DNA of 64,000 bases from Natrononativus amylolyticus (GCF_024362525.1 NZ_CP101458.1:1550001-1614000), one strand, 5' to 3'; positions 51,332-59,700 are shown, numbered from the stretch's first letter. Translations and numbers: made by a program. Notes: generated from the letters alone by a model not told the origin.

Positions 51332-51667
51332 TCCCCCGGAATAGACGGTTTGGTGGGTTGTGAGTTACCGTAGGAAGGCTCCCCATCCTACGGTTCGGGC
51401 ATGAGAAAAATCGCGACCGGGTTTCGGTGGTGTCAGCACTCCTAAAGCGCGTACCGAGTGATTACGGGCCTATTTCGATACTCCTGACGGCATTGATACC
51501 GATCTGGGACCGGAAGAGATTATGGGAAGAATGCTCGACCACTACGAGTTCCGATTAGATGACGCGCTCGAAAGGGCCAGGGCGGTTAATTCCAACTGGG
51601 ACTGGCGAATTATACTTTCACTCTGGTTGCGGCAGTTTAAATATTCCCTTCTGCCAACTGGTTTAGT
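51332..51667. other. Gap between membrane cassette and exonuclease
   Basis: 336 bases. It contains the hairpin at 51367-51394 and, near the right end, the promoter TTTAAATATTCC (51637-51648), about 20-30 nt before the exonuclease ATG. An overlapping ORF (51522-51857) is judged spurious. Confidence 0.55.
51367..51394 (+). terminator. Hairpin after the membrane-protein cassette
   Basis: ACCGTAGGA (51367-51375) pairs perfectly with TCCTACGGT (51386-51394) across a 10-base loop. It lies 36 bp after the last gene of the cassette, where a transcript end is expected. A T-tract is not obvious. Confidence 0.45.
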
Positions 51668-52336
51668 ATGCGATACAATCGCGACGGTAATGGCTATGAC
51701 AGAATCGCAACGTTCGACATCGAAACAACCCACTGGAAAGCCACAGAGGGTGAGACTGTTTCAGTGGGGATTGCCGTCCATGACTGTGGCGCTCCAGGAA
51801 GTGACATACAGTACAAACCGTTTCATCGCAACAGCACAGGTGACGAAGCCGAACTGATCGCTCGAGCGCTCGAATACGTCGACGACTGTGGAGTAGATGC
51901 TCTCGTCTCGTACAATGGCAGGGATTTCGACATGGACTTTCTCCACACACGGCAGTACCTTCTCGGAGAAGATAAGATCGAGCCGGAGATCGACACCCCA
52001 GCAACCCACATTGACCTCTTCGAAGACCGGAAGAAGAAGTGCAACCGGACGGGCGAAAAATGGCCGAAGCTCGAAGAGTGTCTTGCAACCTACAAGTTCG
52101 CTGAACCAGAAACGCTTTGGAACGGGCGTCCAGTTACGAACAAGCGGTTTGGCGAAGAACTTGGTCCTGCATATCTCGCTGCCCTGGAGGACAACGATCG
52201 CGACCAAGCCGACTCGCTCCGAGAAGTGATCGACCACTATCTCGTTACCGACCTCGAGGCAAATCTCGCGATCTACTACGCGGATACTGGACAGGAGTTC
52301 AAACCACACTATCTCGGGACTCGCGCCGTGTTCTGA
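51668..52336 (+). CDS. DEDDy-type 3'-5' exonuclease (RNase H fold)
   Basis: A 222-residue stand-alone exonuclease of the DnaQ/PolB-exo superfamily. Exo I is FDIETTHW (D and E), Exo II is YNGRDFDMDFL (D), and Exo III is HYLVTDLEA, a Y-x3-D pattern that marks the DEDDy branch. HIDLFEDRKKK lies between Exo II and III. Single-domain forms of this kind occur in haloarchaeal mobile elements. It would digest single-stranded DNA ends, serving element replication or defence. A TATA-like TTTAAATATT lies about 25 nt upstream. Confidence 0.85.
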   Translation: MRYNRDGNGYDRIATFDIETTHWKATEGETVSVGIAVHDCGAPGSDIQYKPFHRNSTGDEAELIARALEYVDDCGVDALVSYNGRDFDMDFLHTRQYLLGEDKIEPEIDTPATHIDLFEDRKKKCNRTGEKWPKLEECLATYKFAEPETLWNGRPVTNKRFGEELGPAYLAALEDNDRDQADSLREVIDHYLVTDLEANLAIYYADTGQEFKPHYLGTRAVF

Positions 52337-52405
52337 GACCTACGTGACTATTCCACCCGCCGACGATCACCAATAATAGCCAGATCTCGAACCAGGGTGG
52401 TTTTA

Positions 52406-52933
52406 TCAGAACAGCTTTCGCAGCGCCTCTAATGCATGTGAAAGATCTGGCGGGTTGAATTCAAATCGCCTTTCTACTCGAGAATTACCGTCCTCAGTTT
52501 CAATTTCTTTATACTCATATTTAATTCCAGACCCAAGATATAATACAATGAATACCAATTCAATTGGTCCAATAATTTCAAGTAAAAATGGACTCTCCTT
52601 GCGGATTCTCTTAACTTTGACCGCTCCATCACGCTGATTAGATAGATATCTGCCTTTGGTACGAGTAATTCTTTTGAGATCACCTTGACTGGCTAACTTT
52701 CCAATAATTCTTTCCCGAGCCTCTTTATCGTTCACGACCTCTTCTCGGCGCTCCTTGCTGTACGCGAATTCGTGTCTTATCTCGGCTAGTGTTTCTGATC
52801 CAGATAGACCTTCTGCGATCCCGTTTATATAATATAGTAATGCAGTTATCTCATTTAGAGATCTTTGTTCTGGTTCACGAGACACATGCAGTTCACCGAC
52901 TGCAAGACCACTATCGTAGGTGCCATTATCCAT
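52406..52933 (-). CDS. Hypothetical protein (175 aa)
   Basis: A 175-residue protein. The N-terminal half is helical (NEITALLYYINGIAEGLSGSETLAEIRHEFAYSKERREEVVNDKEARERIIGKLA). A middle basic segment (DLKRITRTKGRYLSNQRDGAVKVKRIRKE) precedes a hydrophobic stretch (FLLEIIGPIELVFIVLYLGSGI) that may be a membrane or buried helix. A charged C-terminal domain ends LSHALEALRKLF. Codons are AT-rich. No family is recognised; a winged helix may lie in the middle. Confidence 0.6.
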   Translation of the reverse strand: MDNGTYDSGLAVGELHVSREPEQRSLNEITALLYYINGIAEGLSGSETLAEIRHEFAYSKERREEVVNDKEARERIIGKLASQGDLKRITRTKGRYLSNQRDGAVKVKRIRKESPFLLEIIGPIELVFIVLYLGSGIKYEYKEIETEDGNSRVERRFEFNPPDLSHALEALRKLF

Positions 52934-53075
52934 AATAATTGCTGAGATTATATCCTATTAACTCTGTTTCTAGATGTTTGTGTGAAAGATCTAATGCTTG
53001 TGTCACGGTCTAAATATTGAAATTGACTTAGCGATTATGCCTAATACGTCTTTGTGCGCTTTCAAATTCGGATTA

Positions 53076-53924
53076 TTACGCTTCAGACGCACAGATATTT
53101 GTATTTCGAGCCTTGGCCTTTTCTACGAGTTCCTTGTTGAACTGTCGCCCATCTTCACCTTCATGGGCTCGCCGATGACAATTCGGACACAGAGCAATGA
53201 CGTTATCTGGATGGTCTGCCCCCTCGTCTCCAAGCATCTTCAAATGGTGGACCTCAAGAAATGGTTTCCCGTCTTTCGATTTGAACGGCGCTGCTTCTTC
53301 ACAACCTTGACAAACCCCATCAGCAGAACGCCTCGCAAATTTTTTGACTACCTCAGATCGGTTGTACTGAGAACTTGCTCCTCCAGAAGACCCAGTAGAA
53401 TCACTTGATCCGGAGTTACCACCGTTCGTTGATTGTAACGGCGCAGCTACGCAAGCATCCGCATAGAGCTCTTCTAATGGCTTCGTCTCAGGGTCGCCCT
53501 GGACTTTGACGGTTCGGCCTCCTACTGGGACAAGATCGAACAGAATTGCATCCCTGAAATTGTCCTTCTTATCTTGGAGAGGAACCCACTCGTGATCCTC
53601 ATACTGGTATTCCCCCCGGTATCTGACCATGTAACTCTCATCGGTCTTCTCAAAAACATGGATCTCTTTACCCATGTCCTCGTGATCGCGGATTGCTCGA
53701 TTCACGAAGCGCCAGTCCATGTCGCCTTCAGCGCCTTGTCCTGAGTATTGGAAGGTACCATCAGCCAGAAATTCGTCAACATATCCAAAGCTCCTCCCTC
53801 GATCACTCGTGATGATGAACACGTACGGGTTGTCTTTTGAGGTGATGATTCCACCTTGCCAAGTACCACCCTGAGCGGCCAGTTCATCGCGGCGGTGATA
53901 AGAGTCACCAAACTGAAGGTCCAT
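53076..53924 (-). CDS. HNH endonuclease with SRA-like N-terminal domain (McrA-like)
   Basis: A 282-residue protein. The N-terminal 140 residues (FGDSYHRRDELAAQGGTWQGGII, FGYVDEFLADGTFQYSGQGAEGDMDWRFVNRAIRDHEDMGKEIHVF, YMVRYRGEYQYEDHEW) match the modified-base-binding head found in ScoMcrA-like HNH enzymes. A Ser/Gly-rich linker follows. The HNH domain has CQGC, VHHLKMLGDEGADHPDNVIALCPNCHRRAHEG, giving the H-N-H set and four zinc cysteines. By family it should cut methylated or otherwise modified DNA (type IV restriction). It is carried as element cargo. Confidence 0.88.
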   Translation of the reverse strand: MDLQFGDSYHRRDELAAQGGTWQGGIITSKDNPYVFIITSDRGRSFGYVDEFLADGTFQYSGQGAEGDMDWRFVNRAIRDHEDMGKEIHVFEKTDESYMVRYRGEYQYEDHEWVPLQDKKDNFRDAILFDLVPVGGRTVKVQGDPETKPLEELYADACVAAPLQSTNGGNSGSSDSTGSSGGASSQYNRSEVVKKFARRSADGVCQGCEEAAPFKSKDGKPFLEVHHLKMLGDEGADHPDNVIALCPNCHRRAHEGEDGRQFNKELVEKAKARNTNICASEA

Positions 53925-54048
53925 AGTGATTGTACTTTTGCCAGACGTCTTGAAGCCTATGTTAGGTGGATACCATTCAAGAAGTAGAGGATTCCGTCAC
54001 TGAAAATCTAGTCAAAAATACTATTGTATGTGGGCGAAAAGGTACAGT

Positions 54049-54561
54049 ATGGTAAAAAGGGACGCGATATTCTCGGCCGATAATGAACACAGATACCGCC
54101 TTTTCAGAAGTCTTGACGGTGATTTTCGAGACAAAACCCTAACATTTGTGCTATTGAATCCGTCAACAGCGGACGATGAAATAGATGATGATGCAACCAA
54201 AAGGTGTATTGAAATTGCTAAATACCACGACTTCAAACACCTTGAAATTGTCAATCTATTCTCGCTAATTGAACCGACATCGGAGGATTTAGAGGATGCT
54301 AAGAATCCGGTTAGACAAGAAAATGACAAACATATCATTGAGTCCTGTGAGGAGGCAGATAAGATAATTTGTGGATGGGGTAATATTGGAGACCATATGA
54401 ATAGAGCGGCAGAAGTTTACGAAAAGATATCACACCATGATCTTGAGTGTCTGAGAGTTAACCAAACTGGAGAACCCACATACGTAAATCCAAATGGACC
54501 ACTACAACATCAATTGAGCTACGATACTCGGCCATATGAGAGAGCAATTGAGGTCTATTAA
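54049..54561 (+). CDS. DUF1643 family protein
   Basis: A 170-residue protein matching DUF1643: the start VKRDAIFSADNEHRYRLFRSL, the central FVLLNPSTADDEIDDDATKRCIEIAKYHDFKHLEIVNLFSL, and IICGWGNIGDHM. The family occurs widely near restriction and mobile genes and has no proven reaction. A conserved N-P-S-T-A-D segment suggests nucleotide binding or catalysis. ATG 54049 is chosen because a TATA-like AAATACTA lies about 26 nt upstream; an ATG at 54028 is in frame. The gene is markedly AT-rich. Confidence 0.85.
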   Translation: MVKRDAIFSADNEHRYRLFRSLDGDFRDKTLTFVLLNPSTADDEIDDDATKRCIEIAKYHDFKHLEIVNLFSLIEPTSEDLEDAKNPVRQENDKHIIESCEEADKIICGWGNIGDHMNRAAEVYEKISHHDLECLRVNQTGEPTYVNPNGPLQHQLSYDTRPYERAIEVY

Positions 54562-54880
54562 TTCAGGCTAATAGGCCACATTTGGTATTGTAGTAGACAG
54601 GGCTCTGAATGAGTAATTTGTTTGCGGCAGTACGTGCTACGAAAGTGTATCCGCCATTAGTAAATATTCGACATTAAATTTCACCCGTCTATACCCGGAA
54701 GGGGGTAGGGGTTACGAAAAACGCATAGTTTGGAGCCCTTCTCACGGTTGTCTGTAGGTGTTTCGAGGGTACTTCGTCGTATCTTAGTATGTGGTTCAAC
54801 CCCACTTCCAGACCAGCCACATCCAACTCACTAAACATTCATGAAGTCGTATTTATAGCAAGAGAGACAAATATATTGGC
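54562..54880. other. Gap with the right copy of the 40-bp repeat
   Basis: 319 bases without a gene. It includes the 40-bp repeat (54688-54727) and, near its end, the protease promoter (a TATA-like TATTTATAGC about 54849-54858, 22-31 nt before the start). Confidence 0.6.
54688..54727 (+). repeat. 40-bp direct repeat, right copy
   Basis: Matches 44693-44732 in 34 of 40 positions, including GGGGTAGGGGTTACG and ACGCATA, on the same strand. It lies in the gap before the protease gene. Confidence 0.7.
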
Positions 54881-55726
54881 ATGCCGGCTCAATACGGATA
54901 TCAGATTGATTTAGCATTTCTCGTTACTACACCGCTGCATGTCGCAGGCCCGGATAGTGGCGGAACTGGGTTCTTCTTCCGCATTGATACAAATACATAC
55001 ATTGTTACCGCAGGGCATGTACTTGCAGACGAAGACCGAGAAAGCTATGGAGAGGAATTAAGATCGGAGATTCATCAACAACCACCCGAAGTATCCTATT
55101 ATCTGCGTGATACTGACGACGTAACAAATACCACTAGATACTCCGTTGATCTCTCGGAAGAACAGCGGACTTGGGGTTTTGATCCGAATGGAGCGGACGT
55201 TGCAGTCATACAGATTGATGAGGAGCTGATTACCCTTCCGGATTACTTTAGTAGAGACGAAGATGATGAAGAACCCCGGTTTTCCTCGTTTTCGCTCACA
55301 GAACGTCAGTTCATTGGAAATAACCAACTGACGACTGATAGAGTGTACAGCCTCGGGTATCCAGGGAGACTGTACGATTCACAAACAAAGTTCCCGATCA
55401 GAAGAAATTCGTTACTCGCCACTCCGATACATGTCGATTTCGAGGGGAAGCCTCGATTCCTTACAGACGCACGCATGGACCCTGGGACTAGTGGAAGCCC
55501 AATCTTAGTCGAGCCATCTCAAGTCCAATATCCATGGGGTGCACATTTAACTCAAACTCACGAAACACCTATTCTACTCGGCGTTCATGCCGGGAACTTC
55601 TATTATAACGAAGGCAACTCTGAATCTGAGGAAGATTGTTTGAGAGCGACACAATATTTCGACCTCAACGAGACTTGGCGTCCCGAGGCGATTATTCGTG
55701 CGATACAGGAGGCTGTTCCCAGCTAG
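54881..55726 (+). CDS. Trypsin-like serine protease
   Basis: A 281-residue S1/S7-fold protease without signal peptide. The catalytic triad is visible: H46 in YIVTAGHVLADE, D106 in GADVAVIQI and S204 in MDPGTSGSPILVEP. G-Y-P-G-R-L (160-164) supports the second barrel. The family includes stand-alone intracellular proteases in defence loci, in which cleavage of a partner protein triggers a response. No such partner is proved here; the neighbouring 55809 gene encodes a helix-turn-helix-like membrane protein. Confidence 0.85.
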   Translation: MPAQYGYQIDLAFLVTTPLHVAGPDSGGTGFFFRIDTNTYIVTAGHVLADEDRESYGEELRSEIHQQPPEVSYYLRDTDDVTNTTRYSVDLSEEQRTWGFDPNGADVAVIQIDEELITLPDYFSRDEDDEEPRFSSFSLTERQFIGNNQLTTDRVYSLGYPGRLYDSQTKFPIRRNSLLATPIHVDFEGKPRFLTDARMDPGTSGSPILVEPSQVQYPWGAHLTQTHETPILLGVHAGNFYYNEGNSESEEDCLRATQYFDLNETWRPEAIIRAIQEAVPS

Positions 55727-55808
55727 ATTGAATGGCAGAATACTGATCATATTTTGGAAGAGAGTCGGTATATTCATAAACTCAATAACAAAAATAGATC
55801 AATAAGGT

Positions 55809-56198
55809 ATGCTTGATAATATTGAAAAACCTTATTGGCACGATGATTTGAAGAGTATCTATGAGAATGGGAGCGAAAAGGAATGTAATGGTACAATCGA
55901 GAACGAGGACATCTTAAAAGAGAACAAGTACATTAAAGACGCGATTGTCGATGGAGAAAAAGATCTTGTGATCACTTCTGAGGGACATAGAGCCTATGAG
56001 AAATTCCGTGATCAACAACTCGATTATGCAAAGGTCAATGTAGCACAGTCAGTAGCATTGTTGGTTGGGATTATTGGAGCATTAGCTTCGTTGATAATCG
56101 CGTTCCCTGGTGGGGCAATGTGGCTCGCTGGGGCTGCAGCCCTTATTTTGTTTGTTACTGGAATTATAATTCAAATAGAACTAGGAAGGGTAGAATAG
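55809..56198 (+). CDS. Winged-helix-like protein with two membrane helices
   Basis: A 129-residue protein. Residues 1-70 (KPYWHDDLKSIYENGSEKECNGTIENEDILKENKYIKDAIVDGEKDLVITSEGHRAYEKFRDQQ) suggest a degenerate winged helix. Two membrane helices follow (VAQSVALLVGIIGALASLIIAF and MWLAGAAALILFVTGIIIQIEL). It is the rightmost gene of the element and lies 82 bp after the protease gene. Membrane-bound effector is an inference. Confidence 0.6.
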   Translation: MLDNIEKPYWHDDLKSIYENGSEKECNGTIENEDILKENKYIKDAIVDGEKDLVITSEGHRAYEKFRDQQLDYAKVNVAQSVALLVGIIGALASLIIAFPGGAMWLAGAAALILFVTGIIIQIELGRVE

Positions 56199-56543
56199 CT
56201 CTAAGAACGACCATACTGGTCAGACGCATCTCGCCAGGGTTCAACACCTAGACCAATAGTCCTCGTAGAGGTCTGAGTTTATACAAAGCTTGGCTAAATT
56301 AACGAATGTTCCGAATATCTCCGTGTACCCCTCATGAGTAGTAATCCTGACGGAATTAATTCAACACATTACTTGCGATTTCGTCCTCTGGCGAGTCGTC
56401 ACAATAATATAGGAACTAACTGAGTAAATCATGATAAGGTCATGTTGAATTAGGGCACTTCTCGGTCCAGTCGGTCATTGTCCGATGTTGGAAGAAGCGC
56501 GTTCAGTGGTTCCGGAGCACCGCCCGTTCCCGTTCGCCGACGG
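56199..56543. other. Right end of the element and junction to the chromosome
   Basis: No gene is seen. The segment holds the right 18-bp inverted sequence (56427-56444), attR (56460-56472) and the displaced rfcL start codon (56478-56476, minus strand). The switch from AT-rich to GC-rich sequence is at about 56460-56480. Confidence 0.7.
56460..56478 (-). pseudogene. attR with displaced original rfcL start (M-T-D-W-T-E)
   Basis: On the minus strand, ATGACCGACTGGACCGAG (56478-56461) encodes M-T-D-W-T-E, which fits haloarchaeal RfcL N-termini. Reading then runs into element DNA and stops after about 12 codons (KCPNST, then stop). The 13-bp core is shared with 43182-43194. This is best explained as the 5' stub of the pre-integration rfcL, with its own promoter on the right. 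Confidence 0.75.
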
Positions 56544-57041
56544 TCACTCGAGCGGGCGGGCCACCATCTCCCCCCAGTGGGAAAAGCCGTGGCGCTCGTA
56601 GAACGCCTGCGCCCGATCGTTCTCGCGGTCGACGTCGAGGACGATCCGATCCAGGGGCAACTCCTGTTCACGAGCGGTCTCGAGGACGGCGTCCATCAGG
56701 TCGTCGGCGACGCCGCTGCCCCGGTGAGCGGGCTCGAGATAGAGTTCGTTCAACACGGCGGCGTCCCAGACGTGTGCGAGCGACGACGGGAGGACGAACG
56801 CGTAGCCGACGAGTTCCTCCTCGACGGCGGCGACGGTGACCGCTTCCGGCTCCTCGGCGACGCAGCGGTCGACCCACTCGAGGTAGCTCGCCTCGTAGTC
56901 GGCGGTGAGCTTCGCCGCGTATACTTCCGCTTTCTCTTCGCCGCCGGTTTCGCCGCCGAGACCGAGTTCGAACTCGCGCTTGAGCGCCCACAGCGCGTCG
57001 GCGTCGGTCGTCGGCTCGTACGGACGAACATCGTGATCCAT
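56544..57041 (-). CDS. GNAT-family N-acetyltransferase
   Basis: A 165-residue GNAT protein. The acetyl-CoA-binding motif is LYLEPAHRGSGVADDLMDAVLETA (the R/Q-x-x-G-x-G/A loop). Motif B is VLDVDRENDRAQAFYERHGF, ending HWGEMVARPLE. The substrate is unknown. It is on the same strand as rfcL, with the displaced rfcL start 66 bp beyond its stop, so before integration it probably preceded rfcL directly. Confidence 0.9.
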   Translation of the reverse strand: MDHDVRPYEPTTDADALWALKREFELGLGGETGGEEKAEVYAAKLTADYEASYLEWVDRCVAEEPEAVTVAAVEEELVGYAFVLPSSLAHVWDAAVLNELYLEPAHRGSGVADDLMDAVLETAREQELPLDRIVLDVDRENDRAQAFYERHGFSHWGEMVARPLE

Positions 57042-57135
57042 GCCGCCCCGTTGGACGGTGACTCCCCTGTCTTTGTCGGTCGACTCGAGAACCGTCTCCG
57101 ACAGCTACTTGAGGCGACCCCATGTCCCGACCCAC

Positions 57136-57846
57136 ATGGGCGGACGAGGACCACGTCGAGAGCTCGCGGAGAAGATCGCCGGCGAGATCACCCTGAGCGA
57201 CGATCCCGGCGCCACGCTCCGCAAGTGGCGGACCGACTTCGACGTCTCCCAGACGGATCTCGCGGCCGAACTCGAGGTCTCGTCGTCGGTCATCTCCGAC
57301 TACGAGAGCGGGCGCCGGACGAGCCCCGGAATCGGCGTCATTCGGCGGCTGGTCGAGGGGCTGTTGACGATCGACGAACACCGCGGCGGCGACCGCATCC
57401 GCCAGTACGGGCGCGTGCTCTCCGCGGGCTTCGAGAGCGACGTCGTCTACGATCTCCGGGAGTACGCGACGTCGATCCCCCTCTCGCGGCTGTACGGCGA
57501 GGTCGGCGCAACCGAGATCGCCGCGGGGGACACGGACAGCGTCAGCGGCCACACCGTCATCAACAGCATCCAGGCGATCACCCGGCTCTCGAGCGAGGAG
57601 TTCTTTCGCCTCTACGGACAGAGCACGAACCGCGTGCTCGTGTTCACGGACGTCACGCGAGGGGAGTCGCCGCTGGTCGCCCTGCGGGTCGTCAACCCGA
57701 CGCCGAACGCCGTGATCCTCCACGGGCTCGAGGCCGACGAACTGTGGAACCACGCCGGTGATCTCGCGCGCATCGACGGCTACTCGCTGGCCGTGACCAC
57801 GACCGACCTCGACGAGGTGCTCGAGTCCCTCATCGACCTCGAGTGA
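57136..57846 (+). CDS. Archaeal HTH (XRE-type) transcriptional regulator
   Basis: A 236-residue protein of the archaeal COG1709 type. The N-terminus has a Cro/C1 helix-turn-helix (LRKWRTDFDVSQTDLAAELEVSSSVISDYESGRRTSPGIGVIRRLVEGL). The rest is an alpha-beta ligand- or protein-binding domain ending in TTTDLDEVLESLIDLE. The start MGGRGPRREL is chosen as the natural N-terminus; the upstream frame is not coding. The stop shares its A with the next ATG (TGATG), coupling it to the small membrane protein. Confidence 0.88.
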   Translation: MGGRGPRRELAEKIAGEITLSDDPGATLRKWRTDFDVSQTDLAAELEVSSSVISDYESGRRTSPGIGVIRRLVEGLLTIDEHRGGDRIRQYGRVLSAGFESDVVYDLREYATSIPLSRLYGEVGATEIAAGDTDSVSGHTVINSIQAITRLSSEEFFRLYGQSTNRVLVFTDVTRGESPLVALRVVNPTPNAVILHGLEADELWNHAGDLARIDGYSLAVTTTDLDEVLESLIDLE

Positions 57847-58022
57847 TGGCGCTCGACCGAAGCGAACGACTCACGCTGGCGCTGGCGGCCGCGTTTCTGA
57901 CGACGCTCGCGCTCGTCGTCGCCGTCGATACGCTCCTCGCGTGGCTCGCCTGGAGCGTCGCGATGATCGCCGTCGCGGGGGGCGCGCTCGTGGCGCTCAA
58001 CCGCTCGAAGCCGGCCGAGTAG
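57846..58022 (+). CDS. Small two-helix membrane protein (58 aa)
   Basis: A 58-residue protein, MALDRSERLTLALAAAFLTT through NRSKPAE. Two helices (LTLALAAAFLTTLALVVAV and LLAWLAWSVAMIAVAGGALVAL) are joined by a short loop. Its ATG overlaps the stop of the HTH regulator (TGATG), which argues for a real co-expressed gene. Codon use is like the chromosome. It could anchor or sense for the regulator; function is not assigned. Confidence 0.65.
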   Translation: MALDRSERLTLALAAAFLTTLALVVAVDTLLAWLAWSVAMIAVAGGALVALNRSKPAE

Positions 58023-58093
58023 CTCGCCACGAACGGCGGGGAAACCGGGCGCACTCGAGTCGCGCGTTCTCCCGGAAAACCCCGAACGTCCGC

Positions 58094-58477
58094 TCAGGCG
58101 ACCTGTTCTTCGTACTCCGCTGCCGTCAGCAACTCCTCGAGTTCGGACTCGTCGGCGGGGTCTATCTCGAGCATCCAGCCCTCGCCGAAGGGGTCGTCGT
58201 TGACGAGTTCGGGGGCGTCGAACAGCGCCTCGTTCACCGCGATCACGTCGCCGCTGACGGGCGCGTAGAGGTCGGAGACGGCCTTGATCGATTCGATGAC
58301 GCCGAAGGCGGTTTCGGCCTCGAGTTCGTCGCCCTCGTCGGGGAGTTCGACGAAGACGACGTCGCCCAGTTCGTCCTGTGCGAAGTCGGAGATACCGACG
58401 CGAACGCCGTCGTCGGTCTCGAGCGCCCACTCGTGCGATTCCATGTACCGTCGGTCGTCGGGGATGTCGAAGCTCAT
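58094..58477 (-). CDS. gcvH: Glycine cleavage system H protein
   Basis: A 127-residue lipoyl carrier. The lipoylated lysine is in [22 protein letters not shown] (the E-S-x-K-A motif). The protein begins [19 protein letters not shown], as in GcvH. It shuttles the aminomethyl group between the P, T and L proteins. Its ATG overlaps the gcvT stop by one base (TAATG), so it is coupled. The P-protein genes are not in this window. Confidence 0.96.
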   Translation of the reverse strand: MSFDIPDDRRYMESHEWALETDDGVRVGISDFAQDELGDVVFVELPDEGDELEAETAFGVIESIKAVSDLYAPVSGDVIAVNEALFDAPELVNDDPFGEGWMLEIDPADESELEELLTAAEYEEQVA

Positions 58478-59574
58478 TATACTGTGTCGATGAAGGGGGT
58501 GGTTTCAACTCTTGCCTTTTTGGACTGGCCGCGGACGACGACCCGCAGGGTGGTCCCCGGGTCGGCGTACTCGACGGGGACGTAGCCGAGGCCGATCGGC
58601 GCCTCGAGGGTCGGACTCATCGTCCCGCTCGTGACCTCGCCGATCACCCGGCCGTCGGGGTTCGTGACGTCGTAGCCGTGGCGGGGAACGCCGCGGTCGA
58701 TCAGTTTGAACCCGACGAGTTTCTCCTCGACGCCCTCCTCCTTTACGGCCTCGAGGGCGTCCCGGCCGACGAACTCCGTGTCGAGTTTGACGGTGAAGCC
58801 GATGCCGGCCTCGTAGGGGGTTCGCGGGTTTGACTCGAGGTCGAAATCCTGGCCGGCGAGCAGGTAGCCCGCCTCGATACGCAGGGTGTCACGGGCGCCG
58901 AGCCCGCAGGGCTGACAGTCGAACGCCGACCAGACGGTTTCGGCGTCACCCCACGGAACGATGAACTCGTAGCCGTCCTCGCCCGTATAACCGGTGCGGG
59001 CGGTCCAGCACTCGACGCCGTCGACGGTGGCGTACCGCGCCTCGAACCGGCCGAGGTCGCCGATCGGTTCGTCGACCGCGTCGGCGACGAGGTCGCGAGC
59101 GTTCGGCCCCTGGACGGCGAACATCGCGTACTCGTCGGTCTGATTGTCGACGGTCGCCTCGAGATCCCACTCGTTGCGGTGGCTGATCCAGCGTTCGTGC
59201 ATCGCCTCGTCGTTGCCGGCGTTGGGAACGAACAGGTACGCCGGCCCGTCGTTGTCGTCCGGCAGCCGGTAGATCATCGTGTCGTCGATGATCACGCCGT
59301 CGGCGTCGGTGATCGCGGCGTACTGGGAGTCGCCGACGTCGAGCGCGCTGACGTCGTTCGAGGTCAGGCGCTGGAGCAGCGCCTCGGCGTCGGGTCCGCT
59401 GACGGAGATCTCGCCCATGTGCGAGACGTCGAAGATCCCCGCCTCCTCGCGAACCGCGGTGTGTTCCGTGCGAATCGAGTCGAATTCGACCGGCATGTCC
59501 CAGCCGCCAAACTCGGTGAACTTCGCCCCTCGTTCGTCGTGGAGTCCACGCAACGGCGGCGTCTGTAGCGGCAT
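58477..59574 (-). CDS. gcvT: Glycine cleavage system T protein (aminomethyltransferase)
   Basis: A 365-residue enzyme that moves the aminomethyl carbon to tetrahydrofolate. Motifs: [69 protein letters not shown] (Asp/Arg at the folate site), and [18 protein letters not shown]. Length is standard. It is first in the gcvT-gcvH operon and starts [19 protein letters not shown]. Confidence 0.97.
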   Translation of the reverse strand: MPLQTPPLRGLHDERGAKFTEFGGWDMPVEFDSIRTEHTAVREEAGIFDVSHMGEISVSGPDAEALLQRLTSNDVSALDVGDSQYAAITDADGVIIDDTMIYRLPDDNDGPAYLFVPNAGNDEAMHERWISHRNEWDLEATVDNQTDEYAMFAVQGPNARDLVADAVDEPIGDLGRFEARYATVDGVECWTARTGYTGEDGYEFIVPWGDAETVWSAFDCQPCGLGARDTLRIEAGYLLAGQDFDLESNPRTPYEAGIGFTVKLDTEFVGRDALEAVKEEGVEEKLVGFKLIDRGVPRHGYDVTNPDGRVIGEVTSGTMSPTLEAPIGLGYVPVEYADPGTTLRVVVRGQSKKARVETTPFIDTV

Positions 59575-59700
59575 AGTTTGGGGGACACTCCCGGGGTAGT
59601 AATGCTTTTTCGTCGGCCGCCGCCGATCCGCGGCGCTCTCGGTGACTCGAGTATCAAAAAACGAACCGCGGGTGGAAACGAGAGTGAACGCCCGATTCGG

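Larger units (their letters stand above)
43182..56472. mobile_element. Integrative element inserted in the 5' end of rfcL
   Basis: A 13.3-kb segment flanked by the 13-bp direct repeat TCTCGGTCCAGTC (43182-43194 and 56460-56472). It starts with a tyrosine recombinase gene at its left end. Its base composition is visibly AT-richer, with short genes and lower use of GC-ending codons, than the chromosome on both sides. The left copy lies in the coding start of rfcL; the right copy lies in a displaced rfcL start reading M-T-D-W-T-E. Inside the cores, 18-bp inverted sequences (15 of 18 matching) occur at 43206-43223 and 56427-56444. No structural virus genes are recognised. Plasmid, satellite or defective provirus are all possible. 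Confidence 0.82.

Noticed and set aside
51522-51857. 111-aa plus-strand frame before and over the exonuclease
   Set aside because: It overlaps the exonuclease in another frame and covers its promoter; no domain is visible.
43182-56472. Complete tailed or pleomorphic provirus
   Set aside because: No capsid, portal, terminase, protease-scaffold, spike or packaging ATPase was recognised. Small membrane proteins alone are not enough.
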